The notes: generated from the sequence alone by a model not told the origin. A stretch of 64,000 bases of DNA from Helicobacter canis (GCF_008693005.1 NZ_VXKE01000023.1:1-64000); one strand, 5' to 3'. Counted from the first letter of the stretch, positions 18,454 to 28,127 are shown. Translations and numbers: made by a program.

Positions 18454-19293
18454 TTGAATATAGACACCAGCAGGGGATTTAAGGAGATTCAAGCCTATCT
18501 CCACACAATCACAGGAATCTACCTAGATACATCTAAGCAAACAATGATGAAAAACCGCTTAGATTCTCTCAAGCAATTTCCCGTCTTTGATGGTATCACC
18601 ACGGCAGCCGAGCTAATCGCCCTTGCAAATAAAAACCCCCAAGCAAAACAGCTTTTCATCAATGCTTTTACCACTAATCAAACAGACTTTTTCCGTGAGA
18701 AAGTGCATTTCCAAGATATGCTTGATCGCGTTTTGCCAGCACTTTTTCAAAACCAATTCAATATCAAAATCTACTGCGCTGCTTCATCAACGGGTGAAGA
18801 GCCCTACTCCATAGCAGCCACAGTGCTATATGCCTGTGAGGTATATAACTCTTCTTGCAGTGTGGAGATCTATGCAAGCGATATTGATACAAAAGTCTTG
18901 CAAGAAGCTAAAGACGGGGTTTTTACCCTAAGCCCCACGCTTAATCTGCCTAATTGGGTCAATATGGATAGGTATTTTGACACGCTGCAAATCTCGGCAA
19001 ATGGCACAAAAACTATCCGCGCTAAAACAGCTCTAAGAAAAATGGTGAAATTTTTCCAGCTTAATCTGCACGACTCCACTTATCCATTTCGCCAAGATGA
19101 GTTTGACATCATCTTCTGCCGCAATGTGCTCATCTACTTCCAGCCCCAAGAGCAAGAAGCAATTTTAGGGAAGCTTTTGCGATTTTTAAAAGTCAATGGC
19201 ACACTCTACATAGGGCACGCGGACGATATTTTAGGGCTCAAAGATAAAGTGGAGAGACTAGGCAACAAAACCTATGTCAAAATCCGGGACTAA
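18454..19293 (+). CDS. cheR: Chemotaxis protein methyltransferase CheR
   Basis: CheR methylates glutamates of chemoreceptors with SAM. The start is TTG at 18454, preceded by AAAGGAT. Residues 1-80 form the alpha-helical receptor-docking domain; AASSTGEEPYSIA (about residues 110-122) is the SAM loop; IYASDID and IIFCRNVLIYF are later conserved strands. At 279 residues it is the normal size. It is followed by cheB after 13 bases. H. pylori lacks this pair, so adaptation by methylation is a feature this organism has and H. pylori does not. Confidence 0.93.
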   Translation: MNIDTSRGFKEIQAYLHTITGIYLDTSKQTMMKNRLDSLKQFPVFDGITTAAELIALANKNPQAKQLFINAFTTNQTDFFREKVHFQDMLDRVLPALFQNQFNIKIYCAASSTGEEPYSIAATVLYACEVYNSSCSVEIYASDIDTKVLQEAKDGVFTLSPTLNLPNWVNMDRYFDTLQISANGTKTIRAKTALRKMVKFFQLNLHDSTYPFRQDEFDIIFCRNVLIYFQPQEQEAILGKLLRFLKVNGTLYIGHADDILGLKDKVERLGNKTYVKIRD

Positions 19294-19306
19294 CTAAGGA
19301 TAATAT

Positions 19307-19966
19307 ATGAGAGCGGTTGAAGAGAAGCGGCATCCAGATGTGCTACTAAAGAGCAATCCTTGCTTGATTAATCGCGAGAAGCTCATCGTTATAGGCTCTT
19401 CGACAGGCGGTCCCATAGCCCTAGAAGAAATCTTTGTCGCCCTGCCAGCGTGCAATCTCCCGCCCATTGTGGTGGTGCAGCATATACCAGAGCATTTTAG
19501 CCAAACGCTAGCCAAGCGGCTTGATACAAAATCTAAGCTTAGTGTGTTTGAAGTCAATCAGCGACTTGTCTTAAAAAATGACAGCATTTATCTCGCAAAG
19601 GGTGGGACACAAATTATGCTAGGCTATGAAAATGGCAAATACTCTGCGCGCCCTATCCTAGATGCCCCTAGGATCTCAAGACATCGCCCAAGCGTGGATA
19701 TTCTCTTTCGCTCAGCAAACAATATCGCTGGGCGCAATGCACTAGCTATCATTCTTACCGGTATGGGTGATGATGGCTGCATAGGCATTAAAGAGCTGCA
19801 CGATAATGGTGCTAAAACAATCGCACAAGATGAGCAAAGCTGCGTGGTATTTGGTATGCCAAAGCGCGCGATAGAAGTAGGCGCAGTCGATGAGATTTTA
19901 CCGCTCAATAAAATCGCAGATAGAATTGTGAAATTTGCTAGCAAGAATGATGGCTCTCCAAGCTAG
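19307..19966 (+). CDS. cheB: Chemotaxis methylesterase CheB, catalytic domain only
   Basis: CheB removes methyl groups from, and deamidates, chemoreceptors. The catalytic triad motifs are visible: GSSTGGP (serine, residues ~28-34), VVVQHIPEHF (histidine) and ILTGMGDDG (aspartate). At 219 residues it lacks the N-terminal receiver domain found in E. coli CheB, as in Campylobacter, so it cannot be switched by CheA in the usual way. None of the chemoreceptors in this window has a visible C-terminal CheR/CheB tether. Confidence 0.92.
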   Translation: MRAVEEKRHPDVLLKSNPCLINREKLIVIGSSTGGPIALEEIFVALPACNLPPIVVVQHIPEHFSQTLAKRLDTKSKLSVFEVNQRLVLKNDSIYLAKGGTQIMLGYENGKYSARPILDAPRISRHRPSVDILFRSANNIAGRNALAIILTGMGDDGCIGIKELHDNGAKTIAQDEQSCVVFGMPKRAIEVGAVDEILPLNKIADRIVKFASKNDGSPS

Positions 19967-19995
19967 CCTGCTTCTTCTCTTAAATCTTGTAGTTT

Positions 19996-20014
19996 TAGAT
20001 TCTACTAGAATCTA
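19996..20014. terminator. Palindrome TAGATTCTA-C-TAGAATCTA between convergent genes
   Basis: Two 9-base arms (19996-20004, 20006-20014) of the abundant motif lie between cheB and bpt, which converge. A bidirectional terminator is plausible; there is no strong T-run. Confidence 0.45.
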
Positions 20015-20047
20015 GCTTTGTTATCTTGCCCTGCTATTCTTTATGAC

Positions 20048-20779
20048 TCATTTAGCATAATGCTCCCAAATAGGTAGCTCAAAAATCTCTGGCGTATTTA
20101 CTAGCACTTCAAAAGGAGTGAAGCGCTCTTTATACCCCATACTATGATGATCCTTAATCCAATATCCCGGATAAAAGTAAGAGAGATTCTTGCTTTTAGC
20201 GATGAGAAGTTGGGTTAGGATATTAAATGTCCCTAGGCTAAGTGCAGAAAACTTATGATCATAGAAAAAATATGTCGCAGAAATCGCATTATCTAGTAGG
20301 TCAAAATACCCCACCCCCACAAGCTTGCCAGCGATTTTGTAGCTAATTTCATAGCCAAAGTCGCAAAAGCCATCAACAAAGCTTTCACAATAGCTATCCG
20401 CGCTCATTTCTTGGTAGCTCCAGCCCTTTTTGCTCTCCATAACTTGATGATATTTATTATAGAGCCATAGCTTTTCATCGCTTATGCTAGGGCGTGCTAT
20501 GGTGATAGAAGTTTGCGCATTTTTGGCAATTACACGGCGATGAGATTTGCTAAGGACAAAGTCCCCTACCCTTTGGCGGATTGATATGCACTCGCTACAC
20601 CCAGCACACATCGGGGTGAAAAAATACTCCCCAAACCGCCGAAATCCACGCTCAATCAATGCCTGACAGAGAGATTTTGAGCAATTTTGGATAAAAAAGT
20701 AGCGAAAGTAAGAATACCTATCATCATAGTAGCCACAAGGATTGCAAGGCTTGGAGTAAAACTCTATAAGCTGAAGCAA
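20048..20779 (-). CDS. bpt: Aspartate/glutamate leucyltransferase (Bpt)
   Basis: Bpt transfers leucine from Leu-tRNA to N-terminal Asp or Glu of proteins, marking them for ClpS/ClpAP in the N-end rule. The N-terminal CNPCGYYDDRYSYFRYF, the MCAGCSECISIRQ cysteine pair and GYWIKDHHSMGYKERF near the C-terminus match the Bpt/ATE family. The start appears to be TTG at 20779, nine bases after the upstream stop, because no ATG lies near the conserved N-terminus. It is the last gene of a five-gene run on the minus strand. Confidence 0.88.
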   Translation of the reverse strand: MLQLIEFYSKPCNPCGYYDDRYSYFRYFFIQNCSKSLCQALIERGFRRFGEYFFTPMCAGCSECISIRQRVGDFVLSKSHRRVIAKNAQTSITIARPSISDEKLWLYNKYHQVMESKKGWSYQEMSADSYCESFVDGFCDFGYEISYKIAGKLVGVGYFDLLDNAISATYFFYDHKFSALSLGTFNILTQLLIAKSKNLSYFYPGYWIKDHHSMGYKERFTPFEVLVNTPEIFELPIWEHYAK

Positions 20780-20788
20780 CGATAAAGC

Positions 20789-21304
20789 CTATTTGATATT
20801 AGCAAGCTTTAGGGTAAATTCCACTTCACCGCGCCCTATGCGTAGCTCCTTAGCGATAGAATCCACACTAAAGCCATTTTGAAACATATCAATAATCTTT
20901 TTCTCATCAATGTCCCCACCACTTGAGCTAAAGCTCCCATACTCACGCACACGATTTTCAAGGCTCATAATTTTCTCATCATAATGATTGCGCAACAAAT
21001 CAATGTCTTTATCTAGCTCGATGAGCTTTTTGTTAAGCGCGATGAGCTTGTCATTGGTAGCGTTGAATTTGGACTCTCCATTTTCTGTGGATAAAAACTC
21101 TTGGCTTGCAAGACTTGCTTCGAGCTTTTGCTGGGATTTTTGCACCTTATACATCTCTTTGACAATTGTTTCTATGGCATTTTCAAGGCGTGAAATGCGC
21201 TTGGAAGTGTCCTTATCTTTGATGATCATATAGGCAAGCACACATACCAGCACAAATCCAACCCCCCCAATACATACTAAAAAAAGATCTTGATCAATCA
21301 TCAT
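20789..21304 (-). CDS. Membrane-anchored coiled-coil protein, DUF6115-like
   Basis: The 171-residue protein has one N-terminal membrane helix (residues ~7-27), a long charged coiled coil (about 32-125) and a C-terminal helix-turn-helix-like segment IIDMFQNGFSVDSIAKELRIGRGEVEFTLKLA. That ending resembles the DUF6115 family of Campylobacterota. The function is not known to me. The HTH-like end is more likely a protein-interaction or degenerate DNA-binding fold. The gene overlaps the upstream gene by 11 bases. Confidence 0.6.
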   Translation of the reverse strand: MMIDQDLFLVCIGGVGFVLVCVLAYMIIKDKDTSKRISRLENAIETIVKEMYKVQKSQQKLEASLASQEFLSTENGESKFNATNDKLIALNKKLIELDKDIDLLRNHYDEKIMSLENRVREYGSFSSSGGDIDEKKIIDMFQNGFSVDSIAKELRIGRGEVEFTLKLANIK

Positions 21305-21908
21305 TTCTTATCCTTTGCTGAAATTGCGCCACCTGCCGCTGTCGTAGCTGCTCCATCTCCATAGATACAATAAAGCTATCGATCGCTTGGGTGTTATGTG
21401 AATGTATGCGCACAATTTGCAAGACATCTTCTGCAATAGCACAAGCAAACACCCCTATCATACGCTGGGAAAGATTAGGCAAGCAAAAGCGCGCATAGTA
21501 GAATCTACCTTTGATAAAAGCTTTTTCTTTCACGCAAAGCACTCCGTGCCCTAGCCCATATAAGACCCCTTGCGCTTCAAGTGGCAGCAGAATTTGCTTC
21601 TCCTGCAGGATATGGCTTTCAATCTTACTAAGTCGTTGCTGCAAGTCGATAAGCAGCTCTAGCACAAGGATCATTGAAGTGCTTTTCTCTTTAGAGGCAA
21701 AATGCATAGCTTGTGCGATAAGGTCGTTACCCATCGCACTAAGCGTTTCGTATTCTTGTAGGAGTTCTATATCATCGCTAGATTCTAGAGCATTTGTCTG
21801 CGAGTGGATCATCGTAAAATCTATGGGGATATGGCACTCTACAATGCGCGTTTGTATGCCACACTCTTGCGTGGTTTTAATAAAATCCTGCAAGAGATCG
21901 CAGTTCAT
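21294..21908 (-). CDS. Unknown protein, weak PilZ-like C-terminal half
   Basis: The 204-residue protein is not one I recognise with confidence. Residues ~60-110 are helical with a heptad look (ILVLELLIDLQQRLSKIESHI). Residues ~112-200 have strands arranged as LPLEAQGVLYGLG ... IKGRFYYARFCLPN ... VFACAIAEDVLQIVRI ... IDSFIVSMEMEQLRQR, which recalls PilZ-type c-di-GMP domains, but the RxxxR and DxSxxG motifs are missing, so c-di-GMP binding is unlikely. Its ATG overlaps the prenyltransferase stop (ATGA). Confidence 0.5.
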   Translation of the reverse strand: MNCDLLQDFIKTTQECGIQTRIVECHIPIDFTMIHSQTNALESSDDIELLQEYETLSAMGNDLIAQAMHFASKEKSTSMILVLELLIDLQQRLSKIESHILQEKQILLPLEAQGVLYGLGHGVLCVKEKAFIKGRFYYARFCLPNLSQRMIGVFACAIAEDVLQIVRIHSHNTQAIDSFIVSMEMEQLRQRQVAQFQQRIRNDD

Positions 21909-22816
21909 AGTCCCCCACCCAAGCGCACAGCTCCATCACACACAATGCAGGCTAAAAACACAAAGCCCAAGTAGCCATTTGTTACAAAAAATGCTTTAGG
22001 AATATTGGCGAAGTTTTTATGCACAAGATATTGCTCATAGATAAGCATACCCATACTTAGCCCCACGCCAAGCCACGCCACAGCACCAAGCCCAGCCACA
22101 TACACAAAGCCGCACCACAACACTACTGCACAAATATGAAAGCTCCGAGAAATAAGCAAAGAGTGCCTAATACCAAAGCGTGAAGGAATCGAAAACAACC
22201 CTTCTTGTCTATCTACCTGTATATCCTGCAAGGAATACAGCACATCAAAGCCAGCCACCCAAAACACCACACCAAAAGCTAGCAGCACACTCCACATAGG
22301 CACAGAGCCTTGCACAGCAATAGCCCCGGCTATAGGCGCAAGCCCTAGTGAGATACCAAGCACCAAATGCGCTAGGGAACTAAAACGCTTCATAAGGCTA
22401 TACCCACCCAAAACAGCCAAAAACGGCACACTAAGAGCGAGCGCAAGGCTATTGATCAGCGCACTTGAGAGCACAAAGACTAGAGCATTGACAATGCAAA
22501 ATACCAAAATCTTGCGCGCAGAGAGCCTGCCATCGACACTTGGGCGACTTTTTGTGCGCTCATTACGCGCATCAATATCCCTATCGCAAAAGCGATTAAA
22601 CCCCATAGCAAAATTCCTAGCACTAATAAGCGCGACAATGCACAAGACAAATGTCTCCCACCCCACCCAAAGGCTCATATTTGTCTCTACGCTTGCCACA
22701 CACATAGCCATTAAAATAAAAGACGCACTAAAAATCGTATGCTCAAAGGCTACTAGCTCGCTAAAATTCTTTAGCGATATTTTTGTGCGATTCCAAATTT
22801 TTATAGCAGATTGCAT
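21905..22816 (-). CDS. UbiA-family prenyltransferase (menaquinone pathway, MqnP-like)
   Basis: The protein (303 residues) has seven to nine membrane helices and both aspartate-rich motifs of UbiA enzymes: NRFCDRDIDARN (about residue 75) and DVLYSLQDIQVD (about residue 190). These bind the prenyl diphosphate and magnesium. Helicobacter makes menaquinone by the futalosine route, where this enzyme is MqnP; the usual annotation is UbiA. It starts one base after the DUF502 gene stop (TAGTATG). Confidence 0.85.
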   Translation of the reverse strand: MQSAIKIWNRTKISLKNFSELVAFEHTIFSASFILMAMCVASVETNMSLWVGWETFVLCIVALISARNFAMGFNRFCDRDIDARNERTKSRPSVDGRLSARKILVFCIVNALVFVLSSALINSLALALSVPFLAVLGGYSLMKRFSSLAHLVLGISLGLAPIAGAIAVQGSVPMWSVLLAFGVVFWVAGFDVLYSLQDIQVDRQEGLFSIPSRFGIRHSLLISRSFHICAVVLWCGFVYVAGLGAVAWLGVGLSMGMLIYEQYLVHKNFANIPKAFFVTNGYLGFVFLACIVCDGAVRLGGGL

Positions 22817-22817
22817 A

Positions 22818-23360
22818 CTACTTAATCCCTAGCGATACGACTTTTTTCAGCCCATCTGCCACGCTAATATCTGTGCGCTCTACCTTGTCCTTTTCCACGC
22901 GGAACAAAAAGCCTGAAGTGGGATTAGGAGTCGTAGGCACAAACACCCACAAATGCTCATCTTCTTCTTTTGTAATAAAGCCCACTACTTTATGCTCTCC
23001 TAAGCGCAGATAGCCCACTCCCAAATACTCCGCCCCGCCAGAGCCAGAAAACATCTTTACTACATCTTTGATGATATGATAAACAGATGTGACTCCGGGG
23101 ATTCTATCGATCACAAACTCTGAGAGCTTTAGCAGGATAAAGTCCTTATTTTTCTCAAGCAAATGCCCAGCATACGCTAGAATCAAAAGCAGCATTAACA
23201 CAATCGCAAGAGTCGCTAAAGAGTTATTTGCAGTTGTATTGAAAATCACCCCAATAATGCGCGCCAAAATCCCATAAGCAAAAGTAAGAATCCATAGCAG
23301 AATAATAACAGGAGCTAATGCCAAAAGCCCCTTGCCAATGAGTCTAAAAAGCGTAGGCAT
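22818..23360 (-). CDS. DUF502 membrane protein
   Basis: I chose the ATG at 23360, seven bases after AAGGAG; the GTG six bases upstream is too near the ribosome site. The 180-residue protein has two N-terminal membrane helices (about residues 10-32 and 46-66) and then the cytoplasmic or periplasmic motif IPGVTSVYHIIKDVVKMF and VFVPTTPNPTSGFLFRV, which define DUF502. The biochemical role is unknown. It leads the run DUF502-prenyltransferase-unknown-coiled coil-bpt. Confidence 0.85.
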   Translation of the reverse strand: MPTLFRLIGKGLLALAPVIILLWILTFAYGILARIIGVIFNTTANNSLATLAIVLMLLLILAYAGHLLEKNKDFILLKLSEFVIDRIPGVTSVYHIIKDVVKMFSGSGGAEYLGVGYLRLGEHKVVGFITKEEDEHLWVFVPTTPNPTSGFLFRVEKDKVERTDISVADGLKKVVSLGIK

Positions 23361-23423
23361 AACCACTCTCCTTGTGTGTAGCTTGCAAGTTTAACATTTT
23401 ATCCACAGCTTTGCAAACCCCAT

Positions 23424-24140
23424 TTAGTGCTTTAGCTTGCTGCGCTGGGCAAGGATATTTAGCACTTCTACACCAAGTGCGAAAAACATCGCAAAATACA
23501 CATACCCACGCGGGATTTCAAAGTGAAGCCCATCTGCAAGCAGCACAATGCCTACGATGAGTAAAAACGCTAGGGCTAGAATCTTTAGCGTGGGGTAGGT
23601 GTCGATGAACTTTGAAATAACTTCAGCAGCAAACATCATCATAAGCACGGCGATGATGATGGCGATTATCATCACTTCAAGGTGCTCTGCCATACCAACT
23701 GCTGTGATAACAGAATCTAGCGAGAACACAATATCGATGATCCCTATTTGCACAATCGTGCTAAAAAGCCCGGCATGCTTGCTCTTTATGGTGTGGGATT
23801 CTGGCGAGTGGGTGATGTGGTTGTGGATTTCTTGCACGCTTTTATACATAAGAAAAAGCCCCCCGGCGATAAGCACAATATCGCGCCCAGAGATAGCAAG
23901 CCCAAATAGGCTAAAAAGTGGTGTCGTAAGCTTGGTGATCCAAAAAAGCGCGCCAAGCAGGGCAATGCGCGTGATAAGCGCGAATCCTAGCCCTAGAATC
24001 CGTGCTTTGCGCTGCTGGTGTTTGGGCAGCCTTGCGACTAAAATAGCTAGGAAGATGAGATTATCCACCCCTAGCACGATTTCTAGCAGCACTAGTGTGA
24101 GCAGGGAAGCCCATACTTGCGGGTCAGCGAGCAGTGCCAT
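23424..24140 (-). CDS. TerC-family integral membrane protein
   Basis: This 238-residue protein has seven membrane helices and the TerC signatures LLEIVLGVDNLIFLAIL (residues ~18-34) and IGIIDIVFSLDSVITAVGMA (about 133-152), with the paired aspartates in helices thought to handle metal ions, often manganese. The family was first named for tellurite resistance, which cannot be inferred here. Its ATG overlaps the corA stop by one base (TAATG), and both follow pgk. Confidence 0.88.
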   Translation of the reverse strand: MALLADPQVWASLLTLVLLEIVLGVDNLIFLAILVARLPKHQQRKARILGLGFALITRIALLGALFWITKLTTPLFSLFGLAISGRDIVLIAGGLFLMYKSVQEIHNHITHSPESHTIKSKHAGLFSTIVQIGIIDIVFSLDSVITAVGMAEHLEVMIIAIIIAVLMMMFAAEVISKFIDTYPTLKILALAFLLIVGIVLLADGLHFEIPRGYVYFAMFFALGVEVLNILAQRSKLKH

Positions 24141-25096
24141 TATAGCCAGCCCTTTTTCTTAAAATACCAAATAGGGATCACGGTGGAGACAATCATCACA
24201 ACAATCACCATAGGGTAGCCAAACTCCCACTCAAGCTCGGGCATATACTTGAAGTTCATTCCATAAATCGTGCCAACAAGTGTGGGAGGCATCATCGCCA
24301 TAGTTGCCACTGTGAAGAGCTTGATAATCTTGTTTTGCTCAATATTGACACGACTTGCAAAGAGGCTTTGCGTATTATCAAGCATATTGAGATTGACTGT
24401 GGTAAATTCTACAAGTGAGTTTAGATCTTTTAGCACAATACTTAGATCCTTTTTGATCTCAGGATCGACTTTGTAGCTTTTAAGCAGTGCCGTAATGGCG
24501 CGCCTTTTGTCAAAGAGCGAATCACGCACGCTAAGATTGAATTCTTGCAAGCCAGACAGCTTAGCAAGCTGGGCTGTATGGTCGCTCGCTTCTTCATCAA
24601 AGACAGCCTTGCGCAGTAGCTTTGTAAGCTGCGCTGCACCTTCTAGCATATCAGCATCTTGCTCCACGCGCACTTCAAAGATTTTGCTTAAAATATCATA
24701 GCCATCTTCAAAGCTCCTAGGACTTAGTAGCACACTTTGCTGAATCTCGCCAAACACCTTAAAATCCGCATAGCGAATCGTAAAAAGTATGCCTTGAAAA
24801 AGAATAAAAGTAACCGTCTCATTCTGCAGATCCATACTCGCACTACGCATAAGAAAGTAGGTGTTAATTGTGATACTTTGTGTGTCTTCAAAATATCTGG
24901 CTGACTGCTCGATCTCTTCGCGCTCTTCTTTTGTGGGTATATCAAGTGCGTAAGTTTGAGCGATATGAGATACTTCTGCAGTCGTTGGGTGGAGCAAGTC
25001 TATCCATAGCACATCTTCTGGGAGTTGTAGATTCTCCGTGCTGCTAATGTCTTTCCTACAAACACTACCATCCTTTTTGAAAAACACATTCATCAT
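24140..25096 (-). CDS. corA: Magnesium/cobalt transporter CorA
   Basis: CorA is a pentameric channel for magnesium. The long soluble N-terminal domain is followed by two C-terminal helices and the signature YGMNF (about residue 280), the selectivity motif. The short basic end WYFKKKGWL is typical. I chose the ATG at 25096, six bases after AGGAG; a GTG lies one codon upstream. At 318 residues it is the usual size. It is coupled to terC. Confidence 0.92.
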   Translation of the reverse strand: MMNVFFKKDGSVCRKDISSTENLQLPEDVLWIDLLHPTTAEVSHIAQTYALDIPTKEEREEIEQSARYFEDTQSITINTYFLMRSASMDLQNETVTFILFQGILFTIRYADFKVFGEIQQSVLLSPRSFEDGYDILSKIFEVRVEQDADMLEGAAQLTKLLRKAVFDEEASDHTAQLAKLSGLQEFNLSVRDSLFDKRRAITALLKSYKVDPEIKKDLSIVLKDLNSLVEFTTVNLNMLDNTQSLFASRVNIEQNKIIKLFTVATMAMMPPTLVGTIYGMNFKYMPELEWEFGYPMVIVVMIVSTVIPIWYFKKKGWL

Positions 25097-25130
25097 CACG
25101 CACTCCTAAACCATCTACTAGAATCTATTG

Positions 25131-26342
25131 CTACTTCTTATCAAGCACCTCAAATGCTGGGAGGATCTTGCCCTCTAAAAGCTCTAGGCTAGCTCCACCA
25201 CCTGTTGAAATAAAGCTCATATTATCTCTCTCCCCAGCGCGCTCAATCGCATCAGCCGTATCTCCTCCACCAATTAGGCTAAAAGCATAGGTATCTGCAA
25301 TAGCGTGGGCTAGATTAAATGTCCCCCTTGAAAATTGCGAGATCTCATAGATCCCTAGCGGTCCGTTCCAAATAATTGTCTGTGAGCTTTGGATCACCTC
25401 GCTAAAGAGCTTAGTCGTAGCAGGTCCCATATCTACTGCCATATAGCCGCTTGGGACATCTTGGGCTGGGGTGATTTTGATATTGGCGTGGGTGGCGATG
25501 TCATCGGTGCTGACGACATCAACAGGCAGATAGATTTTCACGCCCTTTTGCGCGGCTTTTTGCAAAATATTGCGCGCTTCATCAATAAGCTCAACTTCTA
25601 CAAGCGACTTTGCCATATCAAATCCTAGAGATGCTAGGAATGTATTACTCATCGCCCCACCGATAATGATTTTATCAACCACATCAAGGATATTTGAGAG
25701 CAGCTCAAGCTTGGAGCTAACCTTACTCCCACCCACGATAAGCAGCACGGGCTTGAGTGGATTCGCCAAAGCTTTGGCAAAGGAGTCAATCTCCTTTTTT
25801 AGCAGGAGTCCTGCGACTTTGTGCTGCACAAAAGAGGCGACTCCATAGGTGCTAGCGTGCGCGCGGTGGCTTGTGCCAAAGGCGTCATTGACAAAGACAT
25901 CACACAAAGAAGCAAGCTTTTTGCTAAGCTCTGGGGCGTTTTTTTCTTCTTCTTTATAGAATCGTATATTTTCTAGGAGGATAATGCTTCCTTTAGGCGC
26001 GCTCTCTTGCAGATCTTTGACCGCTTCAATAGAATCTGCAAAGAGCACACTTGTCTCCAGCAGTCTCTCTAAGCGTTTAATGATATGCTTGAGAGAAAAC
26101 TCTGGCTGCACACCCTTAGGGCGACCCAAATGGCTTACAAGCACGATGGATTTTGGCTCATTATCAATGCAGTAGTTGATCGTAGGTAGAGCTTCGCGGA
26201 TCCTCGTATCATCGCTAATATCACAATCCTCGTCCATAGGGACATTGAAATCCACGCGGATTAAGATATACTTATCACTTAAATCTATATCTCGTATGGT
26301 CTTTACCTGCTGCATAAAAGTAATACCAGCAACCTGCTTCAT
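25131..26342 (-). CDS. pgk: Phosphoglycerate kinase
   Basis: Pgk interconverts 1,3-bisphosphoglycerate plus ADP and 3-phosphoglycerate plus ATP. The motifs YILIRVDFNVPMDED, VLVSHLGRPKG, SKVSSKLELLSNIL and GGGDTADAIERAG (nucleotide site) are all present. At 403 residues it is normal. The start at 26342 has AAGGAG nine bases upstream, and the N-terminal extension before MQQVKTI is also seen in H. pylori. Confidence 0.95.
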   Translation of the reverse strand: MKQVAGITFMQQVKTIRDIDLSDKYILIRVDFNVPMDEDCDISDDTRIREALPTINYCIDNEPKSIVLVSHLGRPKGVQPEFSLKHIIKRLERLLETSVLFADSIEAVKDLQESAPKGSIILLENIRFYKEEEKNAPELSKKLASLCDVFVNDAFGTSHRAHASTYGVASFVQHKVAGLLLKKEIDSFAKALANPLKPVLLIVGGSKVSSKLELLSNILDVVDKIIIGGAMSNTFLASLGFDMAKSLVEVELIDEARNILQKAAQKGVKIYLPVDVVSTDDIATHANIKITPAQDVPSGYMAVDMGPATTKLFSEVIQSSQTIIWNGPLGIYEISQFSRGTFNLAHAIADTYAFSLIGGGDTADAIERAGERDNMSFISTGGGASLELLEGKILPAFEVLDKK

Positions 26343-26393
26343 ATCTACTCCTTAAATCTTATCAATTAAGGCTGCATAATACCACAAAAAGCC

Positions 26394-27701
26394 TTAAGCT
26401 TGCTTGCGCAATATAAGCGCGCATTCTTTATGGTGCGTGTGCGGAAACTGATCAAAAAGCGCGAAATTTTCTATGCTATGTGTTTGCAAAAGCACTTGCA
26501 AATCTTTCAGTAAGCTAGCAGGATTGCACGAGATATAAATGATATAGGAAAAGCCCGCGATAAACGCCAGCATTGCCCCATCGCCGATCCCACTTCTTGG
26601 CGGATCTATAAGAATATGCGAGAAGTTAAAGCTTGATATATCTACCCCTTTTAAGCGGTAGAACTCCCTCTCCCCACTAAGCGCACTCATCGTCTCCGCT
26701 CCACTTAGGCGCACGCTTGTGATATTTGTGATGTTATTTAGCAGTGCATTGCGCGAAATATGCGCGCTAGCAGTTTTGACCACCTCTGTTACTAGCACTT
26801 TATTAAAGCACTCTGCCAAAGCTATGGAGAAATTCCCATCACCCCCATACATTTCTAGCAAATCTACGCGCTTATGTGCTTGTATCATTGATTTAGCAAA
26901 AGAGAGCATACAGGCATTCATATAGGCATTTGGCTGGCAAAACTGTCCTTCTTTACGCAGATAGACATAGGGCTTCCCGCACACTTGCACCACATCAGTA
27001 ATGCAATCTTGCACGCTAGAATCTATAATGCTATCTCTAAAGCAAAGTTTTTGATTTTTACTACGCGCTACGATAGTGATCTCGCGCACCATTTTTGGCA
27101 CTGCTTGCTCGCATAGAGCCTTAAGCGCGCAAGGTAGCTCTCTAGCTGCTTGCTCATAGGTAGAATCTAGCCTTTTATGATAGATAAGCGTTATGGCAAC
27201 ATCACTACACTGCCACTCATCAGGCTCAATCACATAGCACAAGCCCTGCAAGCTAGAATCTAGCCAAGTCATTGCGGTGGGTTTGGGGAGACTTTGGGGC
27301 AAATGCTCTTGTGTGCTAAAGCGTGAGCCTAACACTTCAATGGCATAGAGCTTTTGACTTAAGATATTTGAGTGCTGAAGAAGCGGCAGCAACGCTTGCA
27401 AAACGCTTTGTAAAGCAGGTAAAAGTATGGGGCAGTTTTGGATTTTTATGCGCGAATTTTTGCCCTTTGCACTCATAGAGAGATAGAGACTTGGCAAAGC
27501 ATTGGTAGAATCCACGCCGCTAGACTCTCTATATATACGAAACTCCCCACGCGCACGATACCCAGAATCTGGCGAAGCATAGAGGTAGAATCTAGAGCCT
27601 AAAGCACCTATATTAAAACACTCATAAAGCTCGCGCACTTTTGATTCTAGTGTATTGCTTCTCTCACACCCTCCACATATATCTACAACAGAGCAAACCA
27701 T
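26394..27701 (-). CDS. trmA: TrmA/RlmD-type uracil-C5 RNA methyltransferase
   Basis: The enzyme should methylate a uridine at carbon 5 in tRNA (position 54) or 23S rRNA. Visible motifs are DICGGCER (residues ~8-15), QFCQPNAYMN (about 258), LLEMYGGDGNFSIALA (SAM loop), ILIDPPRSGIG and IIYISCNPASLLKDLQ with the catalytic cysteine. At 435 residues it is longer than E. coli TrmA; the N-terminal CGGC may be the remnant of the RlmD-type iron-sulphur site. TrmA is the likeliest assignment in Helicobacter. Confidence 0.75.
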   Translation of the reverse strand: MVCSVVDICGGCERSNTLESKVRELYECFNIGALGSRFYLYASPDSGYRARGEFRIYRESSGVDSTNALPSLYLSMSAKGKNSRIKIQNCPILLPALQSVLQALLPLLQHSNILSQKLYAIEVLGSRFSTQEHLPQSLPKPTAMTWLDSSLQGLCYVIEPDEWQCSDVAITLIYHKRLDSTYEQAARELPCALKALCEQAVPKMVREITIVARSKNQKLCFRDSIIDSSVQDCITDVVQVCGKPYVYLRKEGQFCQPNAYMNACMLSFAKSMIQAHKRVDLLEMYGGDGNFSIALAECFNKVLVTEVVKTASAHISRNALLNNITNITSVRLSGAETMSALSGEREFYRLKGVDISSFNFSHILIDPPRSGIGDGAMLAFIAGFSYIIYISCNPASLLKDLQVLLQTHSIENFALFDQFPHTHHKECALILRKQA

Positions 27702-27853
27702 CGCACCTACCCTTCAATCGCGGCAATTCAGCTTTATTAAGACACCTGTCTTTTGCTTGTGTCAAAAGAGTATCTCTCTGCCAAAAAGCCACGCTTGTGT
27801 GATTGCAAACCTAGATTCTAGCGATAAAAGCCTAAAATCTAAATAACCAAATA

Positions 27854-27887
27854 GATTGCCGCGCCGCTAATGCGGCTCGCAATGACG
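27854..27887. repeat. ATTGC...GCAAT palindromic repeat, copy 1
   Basis: Outer arms ATTGC (27855-27859) and GCAAT (27879-27883) enclose a variable inner stem GCCGC/GCGGC with loop TAAT, followed by GAC. The same outer frame with other inner stems occurs at 43456 and 45922. Confidence 0.75.
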
Positions 27888-28000
27888 GAGTTGTGTGAAA
27901 AAGTGGATTCTAGGATAAAAGCTCGTTTTGTAGCTAAAGGATTCTAAGCATTGCGCCTGTTTTATTCTAAAGGATTCTAGGATTTGGGCATTTTTTCTAA

Positions 28001-28127
28001 CGATTCTAAGCATTGCGGTGGGGCTGTGGGAGCTTTGCAAAAATTGGGGAAGGTTAGCGACCTTAGCGGTCGTGCCTTTCACAATTTTTGCAACACTGTC
28101 GCATTGCCTACCCAAGACTGAATCGCT
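28001..28127 (-). repeat. Interspersed hairpin element, copy B, after a chemoreceptor stop
   Basis: On the minus strand it starts six bases after the stop at 28133 with GATTCAGTCTTGGG and ends CCACAGCCCCACCGCAATGC. Arms TTGCAAAAATTG (28035-28046) and CAATTTTTGCAA (28082-28093) pair perfectly over 12 bp. An inner stem CGACC/GGTCG (28058-28062, 28068-28072) matches the inner stem of copy A with one compensated pair. Confidence 0.85.

Noticed and set aside
19307-19966. CheB as a truncated pseudogene because it lacks a receiver domain.
   Set aside because: Catalytic motifs are complete, the start has spacing to cheR, and receiver-less CheB is known in Campylobacter.
27867-28115. 82-codon open frame in the gap before the chemoreceptor.
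   Set aside because: It is a translation of hairpin element B and its neighbours, with no ribosome site; its interest is only the frame shared with the purL copy.
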